From contig NMRA01000196.1 in NCBI GenBank assembly GCA_002633005.1, forward strand, positions 271,581 to 335,580: a stretch of 64,000 bases of DNA, read 5' to 3'. The position numbers were made by a program, and so were the translations under genes. Position 1 is the first letter of the stretch. Every line of letters starts with the position of its first letter. The DNA comes from Phoronis australis. Taxonomy: Eukaryota; Phoronida; Phoronidae. Under the pieces are notes generated by a model that was not told the origin of the DNA, did not search any database, and was given only the letters and a program-made list of their open reading frames with translations. Below, one piece after another: positions 22,401-30,395 of this stretch.

Positions 22401-24910
22401 AGTTGACTGGTAATTTCTCTCGACTGGAAAGACTTTACCCTGTCCATTACCATAATTATACTGAGATGGGTAAGCGGCCTTAGGACTAGAAAATGAGCTA
22501 ACGCATTACGGTAGCTTATCGCTTATTACACATACATCACTACTTCAGCAGTGTGTACACATTCAGCCTTTTGTTTGAAAACTTGGTCGAATTTGCAAAC
22601 GAAATTTGCCCGTGTGGACGATTCGTCAAACACGACAAAACGTTCGGTAGAGTTTGCTAGCCATAGTTTCATGTAGATAGAATTAGATAGTGTAGTCAGG
22701 TTGCCCAACTTATCGAAATATTACAAAACTTCCGAGTTCGTTCGAGTTAGCCAGTGCATACGTAACTCAAAGTGTCGCTTTTAGTGTTCTGAGTACAGTT
22801 CCTATGTTTACATGTTTGTAGGCCCTTTCATATTGACTTAATCCGGTCTGAGCGGAGCGTCGACGTAAACAGCGCAGTTAACTGGACCGTTCATACTGGC
22901 TTCGGTAGTTAATGACCATCCAAGTAAAGGGTTGGTGACGCTGACGTCAACGAAGTTATCGCAAGGTAGCGCTGCACGCTAAGATTTTTTTCAATGTGAC
23001 AATTTGGAACATTTAAATGTGCTAAATGACATTAAACTCATATTCAAATCGATTGGTTATCATTAAAGCAAAAAATAAGTAGTTATTAGTGACGGCACTA
23101 CGCTGTAACTGTTGACGATAACAGTGGCACCTGGCGATAACTTTGATTGGACCGGAGTTAAGCGTTCATACTGCACCGCAACGTCGACGCTGCGGTCTTA
23201 AATCCACCTATTAACTGCGATGTTAACTGGAGCTCTTAACTGTGATCCAGGACCGGAGAAATGAGCTATACCAGGTATAGCTCATTGACCGGAGTTAAGC
23301 GTTCATACTGACCGCAACTCCCCAAACCATCGACGCGTCGACGTTAGTATGAAAGTCCCTTAAGATTTCATAAATGAAGGAGAGTGTCCCGGAGGCCAAT
23401 TAGTGCAACCCCTTCTAGAAAATTCCAGAGGGTACATATACATGCACAGCGTACAGCTGTTTCTCTTTCATTGGTGAAATTGGCATTAGGCCGGTGCCAA
23501 TGACAGTGTAAACGTAACCCTTGTAACTATTGACAAATCCCGTCGGCTACCCAAACTTCATTCGTCTTAAGCACAGGGTTGCAATATCCCTGTATTTTGC
23601 TTCTTGATTTAAAAACAATCAATATATACAGACAATGATCAATTTTTGTCAATACCACTTGGCGTACATGTACATAATTTTTAAAGGACCTGCAGTCTCA
23701 TCGGGTTGGATTGTTCCGCCGTACCGTTCCACAATAAAAGGGAATACTATAATAACTGATTTTCATAGACGTATAAACAACTGCCAGAGACAAAAATCAG
23801 GTGTCCTCGACTGTACAGTTCTCCACAAGCAAATTACTCGCCCACGATTGGGAAAGTACAGTAACGTTAAGTGCCATCATCCTTCATACTTGAAGGGGGA
23901 GGAATTGAATCAGGGATCGGAGTAATGCGCATGATTTTAGTGGCTGTGATGTTCTGAGGGGGTAAAAAATTATTAGAAAACAAGAGTTCAGTCACCAGAA
24001 ACAAGTACTGAGGTGATGTGAATAATGATTAATGATATGTGCATCATTGGATAAACTGGGATCCGAGGCAAATAGTTTCAAGCTGTGCAGATAACGGTGA
24101 AACACAATGGTGCGAGACAAATTTTGACAACATGATGTCCGAATTACATAACGTGAATTTCCGAGTGAAGAATCACAGGGAAGTCAAATTATTTGATTTT
24201 TTCAAGCATTAAACTTAGCAAAACTTCTGACCAGTTGCGGCAAAGAGAAACCACAAGAGATTTGTTTTTAAACCTGTTCAAAATCACACTACAGGAAATG
24301 GCTTCCATCCCCAAATAAACATCCAAGACACAAGCAAGTAAAAATGAGTGAAATGTTTTCAATTCTGACAAGGTTGGGCAAGAGTTCCAATTGGCTCGTT
24401 TCGCTCATAACAGTCGCGTCTGGTCTTTAAACTCAGTGGTGATGGTTCAACAGCAAGGGAAAAATTGATATCGGAGTGAATAAGCCTACCAAGCGCTTTC
24501 GCGATTGAGGAAATGTCCCGTTATTTTGAAAATCTTGCGATTTTCTTCCGCGACGTATACGTTCAACAAAATATGCATTGTTTACGTTTTATGTCTCGGT
24601 TACAACCCGAGCGTCAACATTTCGGGCCCCTGCTTCGGCGACAGAGACAGTATTGAAGAGCGAAGTCAAATTGTCTTGTTACTTACACAGAGTACAAGGG
24701 AAAATCCTTACCTTCTATTTTTGTTGGTTCAAACCAGAAGTCCAACAAGCATTTCTGACCGTCTCTCGTTAGTTTATGAATCTTCGCCCACTGCCAGTCT
24801 TGTATGTCCGGATACGTTCTAAATATATATTCATTATTTGGATCTGCTTCATGAGGGACCTGATTTTGTGCTGACGATGCAGTGGACGTCATGGTGATCA
24901 CGCTGGACAT
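1205..24910 (-). CDS. Class B1 (secretin-family) G-protein-coupled receptor, ten coding exons
   Basis: Peptide-hormone receptor of the plasma membrane, normally coupled to G proteins (commonly Gs and cAMP in this family). Coding exons in order on the minus strand: 24910-24712, 14113-14003, 11428-11322, 10639-10521, 9501-9369, 9017-8864, 4767-4613, 2715-2589, 1996-1860, 1483-1205. Their summed length is 1521 nt, or 506 aa plus stop, and every junction keeps frame with GT..AG ends. The ectodomain shows the six expected cysteines (KCLLDF, PFCDAVWD, NCWAAT, KKCPEF, RDCSENGTW, NYSLC). Family hallmarks in the core are IHKHLILSFIFR (TM2), CKLLTALQNY and FWTFVEG (TM3), DCWQDW (ECL2), VLVPLLG (TM6) and QGIFVSVIYCFLNGE (TM7). 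The end of TM6-TM7 and the tail (GEVRTACQKKWQRY) look most like CRF/DH44- or PDF-type receptors, but I cannot fix the ligand class. No signal peptide is visible after the first ATG, so an upstream exon may be missing. Confidence 0.93.
1860..1996 (-). CDS. GPCR coding exon 9: TM6, ECL3 and TM7
   Basis: Acceptor CTCTGTACAG, donor GGAGAG|GTAAGT, phase 1 in and 0 out, 137 nt. It encodes ITNFLFFYKP (end of TM6), then a short loop and NALMQSLQGIFVSVIYCF plus LNGE, the diagnostic TM7. Confidence 0.95.
2589..2715 (-). CDS. GPCR coding exon 8: TM5, ICL3, start of TM6
   Basis: Acceptor CTGTTTCAG, donor TTGG|GTGAGC, phase 0 in and 1 out, 127 nt. It encodes VNLCFLVIIISILVGKL (TM5), a loop with NNVEAGQSSKAIRA, and IAVLVPLLG, the conserved class B TM6 segment. 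Confidence 0.95.
4613..4767 (-). CDS. GPCR coding exon 7: TM4, ECL2 and start of TM5
   Basis: Acceptor ATTTTCCAG, donor CTGGCG|GTAAGT, phase 1 in and 0 out, 155 nt. It completes TM4 (GPLPFTLTWALCMHF), gives ECL2 with DCWQDW (disulfide Cys followed by Trp), then TWIIAAPIAAALA entering TM5. The TM4 start reads GWVGP where most relatives have GWG-x-P. Confidence 0.94.
6679..7264 (+). repeat. 434-bp higher-order tandem repeat with CTCF-core-like motifs
   Basis: Three related subunits of about 145 bp (A, B, C), followed by a second A and B. A-to-A (6679 to 7113) and B-to-B (6817 to 7251) are both 434 bases apart. Each subunit contains a motif of the form CC-N-CTAGG-N-GGC-R: 6679-6693, 6817-6830, 6962-6976, 7113-7127 and 7251-7264, all in the same orientation. 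The shared flanks (TTTCATGAAAATCCGTT, ACTTTTGAAGATACA) show that the units descend from one sequence. The array lies in the GPCR intron between exons 7 and 6. Long open frames here on both strands are repeat translations, not genes. Confidence 0.85.
7377..7432 (+). repeat. GGAC/CGGA microsatellite at the edge of the repeat array
   Basis: Runs of CGGACGGACGG with a few substitutions directly follow the tandem array and the phrase GGAGATAGAGCAGTGGACG. This layout, degenerate tandem units ending in a GGAC simple repeat, recurs in marine invertebrate genomes. Confidence 0.85.
8864..9017 (-). CDS. GPCR coding exon 6: TM3 and start of TM4
   Basis: Acceptor TCCCTTCAG, donor TGGG|GTAAGC, phase 0 in and 1 out, 154 nt. 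It encodes EWLCKLLTALQNY (TM3 Cys for the ECL2 disulfide), FWTFVEGLFL (family W-x(3)-EG motif) and the start of TM4, FAWFYLIGW. Confidence 0.95.
9369..9501 (-). CDS. GPCR coding exon 5: TM2
   Basis: Acceptor TGTTTCAG, donor AATGTG|GTGAGT, phase 2 in and 0 out, 133 nt. It encodes CTRVSIHKHLILSFIFR, the strongly conserved class B TM1-TM2 loop and TM2, with the TM2 His present, then FEPFVSERELLYTYRNV as the first extracellular loop. Confidence 0.95.
10521..10639 (-). CDS. GPCR coding exon 4: linker and TM1
   Basis: Acceptor CATTTTCAG, donor TTCAA|GTAAGT, phase 0 in and 2 out, 119 nt. It contains a polar linker (DTIDQALIDQ) followed by a continuous hydrophobic helix beginning IYFIGGVISLFFLSLTLF, which is TM1. 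Confidence 0.92.
11322..11428 (-). CDS. GPCR coding exon 3: end of hormone-binding domain
   Basis: Acceptor TTTTTAG, donor TCG|GTAACT, phase 1 in and 0 out, 107 nt. It encodes AFGFRDCSENGTW and WTNYSLCLEA, giving the last two HRM cysteines, the conserved G-x-W and NYS-x-C. Two N-glycosylation sequons (NGT, NYS) are visible. An earlier GT 31 bases upstream would break frame with exon 4, so the TCG|GTAACT donor is preferred. Confidence 0.9.
11470..11900 (+). repeat. Degenerate AGY/GTA triplet repeat
   Basis: About 430 bases of imperfect GTAGCAGTAGTAACAGTAG-type triplets. On the plus strand they read as Ser/Arg/Asn and on the minus strand as Leu-rich. The composition explains the long frames at 11439-11984, which I do not treat as genes. 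It lies in the GPCR intron between exons 3 and 2, starting about 40 bases upstream of exon 3. Confidence 0.8.
11858..12098 (+). repeat. First copy of a 241-bp direct duplication beside a one-base gap
   Basis: Nearly identical to 12301-12541; the only difference I see is CCCGGGGTTAG against CCCGGGATTAG. The second copy starts directly after a single N at 12300. This pattern is typical of an assembly join between two haplotypes or overlapping contigs. Confidence 0.85.
12301..12541 (+). repeat. Second copy of the 241-bp duplication after the N at 12300
   Basis: Same 241 bases as 11858-12098, beginning GTACTACCAG and ending GATGCCATC. The right flank differs from that of the first copy. Confidence 0.85.
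13745..13838 (-). mobile_element. Diverged, inverted copy of the CTAGGACCTAG small transposon family
   Basis: The reverse complement reads CTAGGACAT..GCGAGATTACGCGAGAT..TGCCGTGTATTTAAATGAGA..CTAG. This matches the centre of the elements at 46662-46816 and 61168-61322. The outer terminal repeats are largely lost. Confidence 0.55.
14003..14113 (-). CDS. GPCR coding exon 2: core of hormone-binding domain
   Basis: Acceptor TTCTTGCAG, donor GATG|GTAAGC, phase 1 in and 1 out, 111 nt. It encodes PFCDAVWDKFNCWAAT and ERVQKKCPEFYG, the C-x(4)-WD-x(3)-CW and C-P pattern of the HRM domain. CWAAT has Ala where most relatives have Pro. Confidence 0.94.
14924..15148 (+). mobile_element. Short inverted-repeat element (CAGTGGTGGATTT...GGATCCGCCCCTG) with 5-bp target duplication
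   Basis: Begins CAGTGGTGGATTTGGGG and ends AAATCCTGGATCCGCCCCTG, so the ends are imperfect inverted repeats. ACACG flanks both sides (14919-14923 and 15149-15153), which fits a 5-bp target site duplication. A poly-G tract with one N lies inside the left end. The same family occurs in the other orientation at 51138-51293. It has no coding capacity and is a MITE-like element. Confidence 0.7.
15231..16129 (+). repeat. Left copy of a ~900-bp direct duplication flanking a gap
   Basis: Begins GTTGGACCGAAAGTAATCGG and ends AAAAATTGTGAG at the N run. The copy at 16743-17643 matches with only scattered substitutions and a 2-base indel. Confidence 0.9.
15387..16063 (+). CDS. Possible two-exon gene nested in a GPCR intron, copy 1
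   Basis: Exon 1 is 15387-15417, from ATG (MTGQCHFRCA) to the donor GCAG|GTAAGT. Exon 2 is 15717-16063, after the acceptor AAAACAG, and stays in frame to TAG. Together they give 125 aa. An AATAAA follows at 16115-16120, so start, strong donor, in-frame acceptor, stop and polyadenylation signal are in order. The product is basic, with many Tyr and Arg (ESPTYRRQAEDSREIVQVYR and KLAEYTKVPHEFNDRFLRY), with no signal peptide or membrane helix. I do not recognise the family. It lies antisense inside the 10.6-kb intron between GPCR exons 2 and 1. The frame could be chance; conservation between the two copies is no evidence, because they are nearly identical throughout. Confidence 0.4.
16130..16742. 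other. Assembly gap of 613 N
   Basis: All bases are N. The open frames reported across it consist of undetermined residues and mean nothing. Confidence 1.
16743..17643 (+). repeat. Right copy of the ~900-bp duplication
   Basis: Starts at the first base after the N run with GTTGGACCGAAAG and ends at ATTGTGAG. Together with the left copy it brackets the gap exactly, as expected when two haplotype contigs are scaffolded in series. Confidence 0.9.
16899..17577 (+). CDS. Possible two-exon nested gene, copy 2
   Basis: Same structure as 15387-16063: exon 1 16899-16929, exon 2 17231-17577, 125 aa, AATAAA at 17629-17634. Three amino-acid changes from copy 1 are visible (Pro to Ala in RES-P-TYRR, Arg to Cys after NKN, Val to Ala before LMFRHF), plus a 2-base insertion in the intron. 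All splice signals and the stop are kept. The copies sit on either side of the 613-N gap, so they may be two alleles of one gene rather than a real duplication. Confidence 0.4.
17893..17939. repeat. Imperfect hairpin (TCTAGTTAG...CTAACTAGA)
   Basis: The left arm 17893-17911 and right arm 17917-17939 are reverse complements except for a 4-base insertion and one mismatch in the right arm. No coding context. Confidence 0.6.
18000..19622. other. GPCR intron sequence, no gene recognised
   Basis: Chance open frames of 60 to 80 codons only. Scattered TACATGTA words. No splice-bounded coding segment found. Confidence 0.4.
19623..20171. mobile_element. Possible MITE with TGCAGCGC ends and internal TCGCCAAA repeats
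   Basis: The left end TGCAGCGC and right end GCGCGCTGCA are inverted. Near each end, GTCGCATT and several AGTCGCC/GGTCGCCAAA words occur in mirrored order. There is no coding potential, and I did not find a clear target duplication. Confidence 0.4.
20303..20390 (+). repeat. ATGT/TGTA microsatellite
   Basis: Imperfect GTATGTATGTATGT run passing into CGTGTACGTGTACG. Confidence 0.85.
22821..23361. mobile_element. MITE-like element with GGCCCTTTCATA terminal repeats
   Basis: The left end GGCCCTTTCATATTGAC is matched, reversed, at the right end (TTAGTATGAAAGTCCCT). Inside, the 24-base phrase starting GACCGGAGTTAAGCGTTC occurs at 23150 and 23287, and a GAGCTATAC-CAG-GTATAGCTC palindrome lies between. 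GTCGACG words are mirrored near both ends. It is about 540 bp and non-coding. Confidence 0.6.
24712..24910 (-). CDS. GPCR coding exon 1: N-terminal ectodomain with first cysteine
   Basis: Reads from ATG at 24910 (MSSVITMTSTASS...) to EPTKIEG and ends in phase 1 at the donor GAAG|GTAAGG. The helix DWQWAKIHKLTRDGQKC supplies the first ectodomain cysteine, placed as in other secretin-family receptors. The first 15 residues are polar and are a poor signal peptide. The frame stays open upstream without another ATG, and an acceptor-like CTGTGCAG ends at 24947, so this may be an internal exon of a longer transcript. Confidence 0.85.
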
Positions 24911-27900
24911 ACTCCAGTGGAGATGCGTCGTGCGATGATTATAACTCTGCACAGTCGCGCGTCTTATCGAAAAACGTCATTTCAAAAATAACATACTTGA
25001 ACCACGGAATTCGTCTCACGATAAACAATCCGTTGCGTATCCAATACTTCAGTAAATTAGTTTGTCTTTAGTTATCTTTAAGAGCTCCTAATTGGCTAAT
25101 TAAAACACAAGATATCCTATCGACTGTAGCGATAATTTTGAACTTAAAGAATAATATACATGTACGCTTGTTTTACTAAGGGCGGTTATCGTCGGAACTC
25201 TGAAAACACTCCTCCTCCAATGAAAAAGCGCAAACAACTGCAGATGTATTCCCTACGGAAATACGAAAGTCAGCTTGAGGTTCCCCGTCAGTGTTTTCAT
25301 TAATTAAACACCCGTCACTGCTAAAACCATCTCAAATTCCAGCGCGCTCACACCAATTTGAGATTCTCCTATCACGCCAAGTGAAAAACACGGAGATGAA
25401 ATGTTCGAACGACATATGAACCGACAAGTTTTCGAGGTGATCTCCCTGTTGTCGGTATGTTAACAAGCGCTCACGTACTCGAATAAATACTTCCGACTTT
25501 TCAACAAATCTTTGATTTTCTACGATTCTTTCGTTACATGGCAACGGGATTAGGGATTGGCCTCGCCCGGACAGGTGGAATTCACTTTCCGCGCCGCCTG
25601 AGTTTTCGCCAGGCAAGATTGCATCAATCCGCCTAGAATGATTATTTCACTACGAGATCCAATAGTTGATTGGCAGACATCTGAATTGACCTCAGTATGT
25701 TTTTTTTTTCTTTCTGTATCACCGAACAAGAATAAAGACGTCGCTGTGTCGAGAGAATTGTTGCTCAATGACCCATTCGTTTTGCGATTTGTCGCTTGCC
25801 TTAGTCAAGTCTGAAATAAAATCACAATTAGTTATTATCAGTGAGTTACCAACTTGTCAAACTACATAGGGTGTATACCTGTTACCCAGGCGATTGCTTC
25901 ATTTTAAACAAAGAATTAACATTATTGTTTTATAAAATAGCAAAACAAATGTCGTATACAAATAGGAAAATATGCTGTCATTATTTTCATAAGAAAAAAG
26001 GAATGCAGAAAACATTACAAATTGTCTGCATTTATTTATCTTACTTGCCATGTTTACTTTCTCATGAACAACACAAACTTATCACATTCTGTTTATTTTC
26101 TGTTGTCGCCGTAGCTGGCTACAGTACGATAGCGCCAATCGGAGAAAATTGGTTGGCAAATTATCAAATGTCTACAACGTGAAACCTGAGTGGTACCGAG
26201 TAACTTACTTTATTCTCAAGGAGATTTAACAGTGCCAGTTTCTTGTTTAAACGAATGATATTTGTGAGTTAATAACAACAGCATGCGCCTTGCCAGAGGG
26301 GATTTACAGAGAACTATTTAAGATGGAGCAATTTGGGACAAAATTTGTAAGGATGCCGTCACTTTTGATACCGGCTAAATTTCACGCCAATACATGCTAT
26401 TTGCAATTGTTCCGTGACAGCCGTGCGATGGTCACGCAAATGATTTTACGGCGTTTTACCACAATTTCAAAAGGAAATAAATCATTTTAAAGGGTTTTTT
26501 TCGTGTACATTCTTTAAATTTGTTCATAAGCACACAAATCGCTGTGACACGAAAGCAACGCTCTACAACTCACGCGACAAACATTTCTTCTGAGAAAAAC
26601 AATTAAAATCGCGCACTGTAGAGATCAAGTTTCGCTGGAGCCATGAGCGATATTGGGGAGAAGCCACCAGGTGGCGAGAGGGGCGCCATCGCCTGTAGGA
26701 TCCCAAGAACAACCAAAACAGCACTCGTGAATCCGCTCAAACACTTCTAAAAAGGGAAGCATCATAAACGAAGACCAAGTCTCGGAACCATGGATAACGT
26801 CAAATGATATGACCGACAAATCCAAAAAAGCAAGATATCCTCTCATTGTACAAACTGTCGTAGTGTGCTTTGCGGCAAATTTCTTGTTTATGAGGTTGAA
26901 CAATCTGGCGTGACCCTAAAGTCTGTGCAGATCACCGAAGCTTGTTATTGTATACAGTATCAAAATGCAATTGGGTACAGTGGCGGGTTGTAGGGGTAGG
27001 GACTTGGCGAAAATAGCGATGTTTTGGGGGATATATCAATACATGTATAAAGACCTTGACATTGCATACTACTCGGGTGTTAAAAATGGACAGCGACAAT
27101 GGCTATTGACAAATAGAATGCAAGTGATTGGTGAGTTGTCGCCAGTGCCAGTGCCATGGTAGGACAGCTTACAATCTTCGTCTTCGACATCCAGCTGTTT
27201 TCCAACATAATTGTTGTGAAAAGAACTTTGGCGCACCCACAAAATTACGACAGATTGTGCACAAACTGTAGTATTTGAGGATTACTGTAGTATGTGCAAC
27301 TCTGTAAACCTCAAGTTGCCCCAATGAAGAACCGCAACAATTTGTGCTTTAAAAGTCTGCAAACTGACAAAACTTGAGGGTTGCAACTGCCTGAGGAGCG
27401 ACAGTTTGTGGTCTTACAAAGAGTGAAATTCGTTAGCCAAACAATGACGAACAAAACTGAGTTGGAAAATAATAGCATAACCGATTCTTGAAGCAAGTAC
27501 GTTACAACGTATCAAACTACATCAACAGAATACGAGTCGAACGAGCTTCGAGAAAGTTAAATAGTATTTGATCATACAATAACAGGATAATCATGTCCAA
27601 TTGTATTGGTCTGACAGGCAATACAGCACGCTTTGCATGATTCTAATACTCAAACACTCTTAGACATGTTAATGTATTTTCTTTTAAAAGATAAATCCGT
27701 CGTGTTCCTACTCGTGGTGGTTGTTGAAACGTATAGAGTAAATTGTTTAAGAGAATATACAAATTTATGAACGTAACTGTTTATGAATGAATAAATGTGC
27801 ACAATACCCATGTGAAAATTTCAAACAAATTCGTTCTTTTTTACATCTAGGCCCTAAATACCAAATGAAGACTACAAAACAAGCACGCCACGAGGATTGA

Positions 27901-30111
27901 ATTGGTTTCTGCAGTTGGCCGATGTAAGTTTCCAAAGAACTCCGAAAATAACTTGCTAGATGAACTTTAAAGGTATAAAAAGCACCGTGTATTATGTTTG
28001 ACTCCACTCGAACGTTATCAGCACAAAGCACATGTGAAGGTCAAGGCGAAGTTCTTGACCCTAGCTTGAGATTAGACACATGAGAGGTCTATTCCATACG
28101 CCGATAGGGAGAGCTTTGTGACCTTTTGAGGTAAGTGGTTAATTTGCAAAAACATCGACGCTTCCACCAAAACACTCGCGGTCGGTTTCTACATGAATGG
28201 CTCTGGCGCTTTGTATGCTGTTGAGCAAACTGGCAGTGATATGCAAGCTAGCTGGGGAACATGTTCAAGCGAAGGACGAGACTGCTCCAAAGAAACCATC
28301 CAAGGAAACTAGAGAAACAGTGATAACAACGCATTCATCAAAAAGCACAAGAACTAAACCTGTGTTGTATCAATGCGCCTAAAAATACGCAGAATCATTT
28401 AGCTAAGCACTGTCGCTATTGGAACTTGTCTATAATTGTTGAACACTTAAACAAAATACTTAAGTGTAAATGCACGTGTACATGTATGCATTTAGAAATT
28501 TTATCCGCAAGTAAAATATCCGCTTTCCCGTATGAAATTTGAGTTATTCAAATGAATGTTACACGGCCTCAAGTCACAAAAAGTTGTTTTCGAGAGACTT
28601 TAATTCCCTGCCATTACCCAGTTGCAGCGTCCCATTACTCGTAGAAAGCCAATGGGGAAGTAGTTTTGTCAAGTCAAAGAAAGTTGTTCAATAAGTCGAT
28701 CGATTTAATTTTGGGAGCATCTTGTTGCAAAAGGAATTAATCAATCGAAGTCTGTGAATCATTATTTAAAACGCTTTAACCTATCGATTTACACCACGGT
28801 ATTTATTTATTTTTTGTTGTTATTTCCTTAATTACATATGTCTGCAAGCTCGGGGGTGAAGCCCGACCGCTTTTTTACGTAGGGCTCACGACGATATTTT
28901 CCGTCTAAATTTTTGGTTTCCCCCACCCCACCTCTTCCCCTCACCCCTTATAACGGCATACTAGACCGCCGCCAGTGTCGCCGTTGAATTGCAGTCCTTT
29001 AAACATTATGTCGTTTGCAGGTACAGTCCGATAAAGCGTACGTGTGTGGGGGTAATTAGCAACGCCATAAATCCCTATTACCAACGTCATCTGCATACAT
29101 TCTTCAGGGCACCCTACCATGGAAATACTTACCGCTAGAGTCTTCGCTCCTTATCTCATGACAAAAAGCAGGGGCGTAGCTTCTATCCTGTCTATATACC
29201 GACCAACGCGCGTAGAGCTACGCATGTGCATGCCATTAAGTGTAGCTATGGAAGTGTCAGGAATGACGTATGAATTTGCTGTGACTTCTTTCAAATGCTT
29301 GTAACCAAACGAGTGCCCCGTTTAATCAAGTCAGTTTCACTCCTCAGAACACATGTTACATACATGCAAACATTTACAAGTGTGTATTCTGTAATCGGAT
29401 CAAGGGTTTGTTGCGTCGTTGACCGACTGTCTAGCTGTGCGTCTCTTTAAGCAAAACGCTCCGTCAAACGAACCAGCACAGTGCTGAACAAACTTGTGAC
29501 TATGTATCTGTAGATAAAATAATAGTTTAAGAGAATTTGAGTGTTTACCGTATGCACGTCCACTTGTATGCTCAAGCGCAAGCGATTGATCGAATGTTCG
29601 TGTCCCACTTCACGGTACTACATGTTCATGTAGCTTAACCGTCAACTTCATCCTGGAGTTATGACTGAATGTCATGTTTGCTCTTCATTTATTCCACCAA
29701 CCAGGAAATTTCATTCAACCAATCAATCTAAAGTGGCCCAATGGCCCAAAAGCTATTTTTTTACAAAGTCGGGCATGACTGACAACTTACGTGGAGACAC
29801 ATAGGCCTGCACTACTAAACAGTCGGCATCTTGTGTTGTATGGCTCGCGATGACTCTTTGATTCAGTTTTTGTTCATTTGTGCTCCGTTTCTTTTTGTTG
29901 AAAAGATTCCTCATCAGAGGTCACTAACCTATAGCGAAATAGTCTTCCTATCAAACGACTGGGTTACCGCGAGAATGTTCCTTGAGTTTCGAAGGAAAAA
30001 TATTCGCGCAACATTTGAAAACGCCCTTGCTTCTCCTCTCGTAATTCGTCTTTAGTCATGCACACACTATATGATTTACAAGCGAACTAGAGCAACTGAA
30101 TGCCCATCGGT
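24911..30111. other. Region upstream of the GPCR start, no convincing gene
   Basis: It should contain the receptor promoter and possibly a 5' exon with a signal peptide, but I could not find one. Frames of up to 113 codons (for example 25841-26182) start at non-ATG codons or lack exon boundaries. A single good CTCF-core-like motif lies at 26663-26687. Confidence 0.4.
26663..26687 (+). promoter_or_regulatory. CTCF-core-like motif (CCACCAGGTGGC)
   Basis: GCCACCAGGTGGCGAGAGG matches the bilaterian CTCF core CCASYAGRKGGC at every position. It lies about 1.8 kb upstream of the first GPCR coding exon. Binding is inferred from the motif only. Confidence 0.4.
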
Positions 30112-30395
30112 CAGCCGTACGTCCACACTACACACTCTGTACGTACATGTACGTAACTAGGTCAAAGTCTATCTGGCACTACGAGTACTTCCGCTTTGAT
30201 TGCGTTATTGCTTCCACACTGCGACATGCGCTGGGGGAGGTCGACCGTAAAACACGGTAGCCGTGGACCAAGCTAACAAACTTGCGTCAAGTTGCCCGAG
30301 CCCATAGCGCCCGAACTAATTTAATACCAAACCTAACGACAAGTCGTTCCAGGAGTAAGTTGTTCTGGGGCAACTCGTAGTGTGGACGGCCCTCA
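30112..30395. mobile_element. MITE with CGTCCACACTAC terminal inverted repeats
   Basis: The left end CAGCCGTACGTCCACACTAC is matched by the right end GTAGTGTGGACGGCCCTCA in reverse. It is about 284 bp and has no open frame of note. The sequence type resembles ends seen in hAT- or piggyBac-like non-autonomous elements, but I cannot assign a superfamily. Confidence 0.65.

Noticed and set aside
24505-24822. 105-codon plus frame
   Set aside because: It is the antisense shadow of GPCR exon 1, which has splice support and family motifs.
26643-26750. Short ATG frame MSDIGEKPPGGERGA with neat context
   Set aside because: It stops after 35 codons, has no donor that leads to a recognisable exon, and matches no known family.
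28197-28382. Small ATG frame with a hydrophobic start, possible peptide precursor
   Set aside because: The hydrophobic run is interrupted by Lys, and there are no dibasic cleavage sites with amidation signals.
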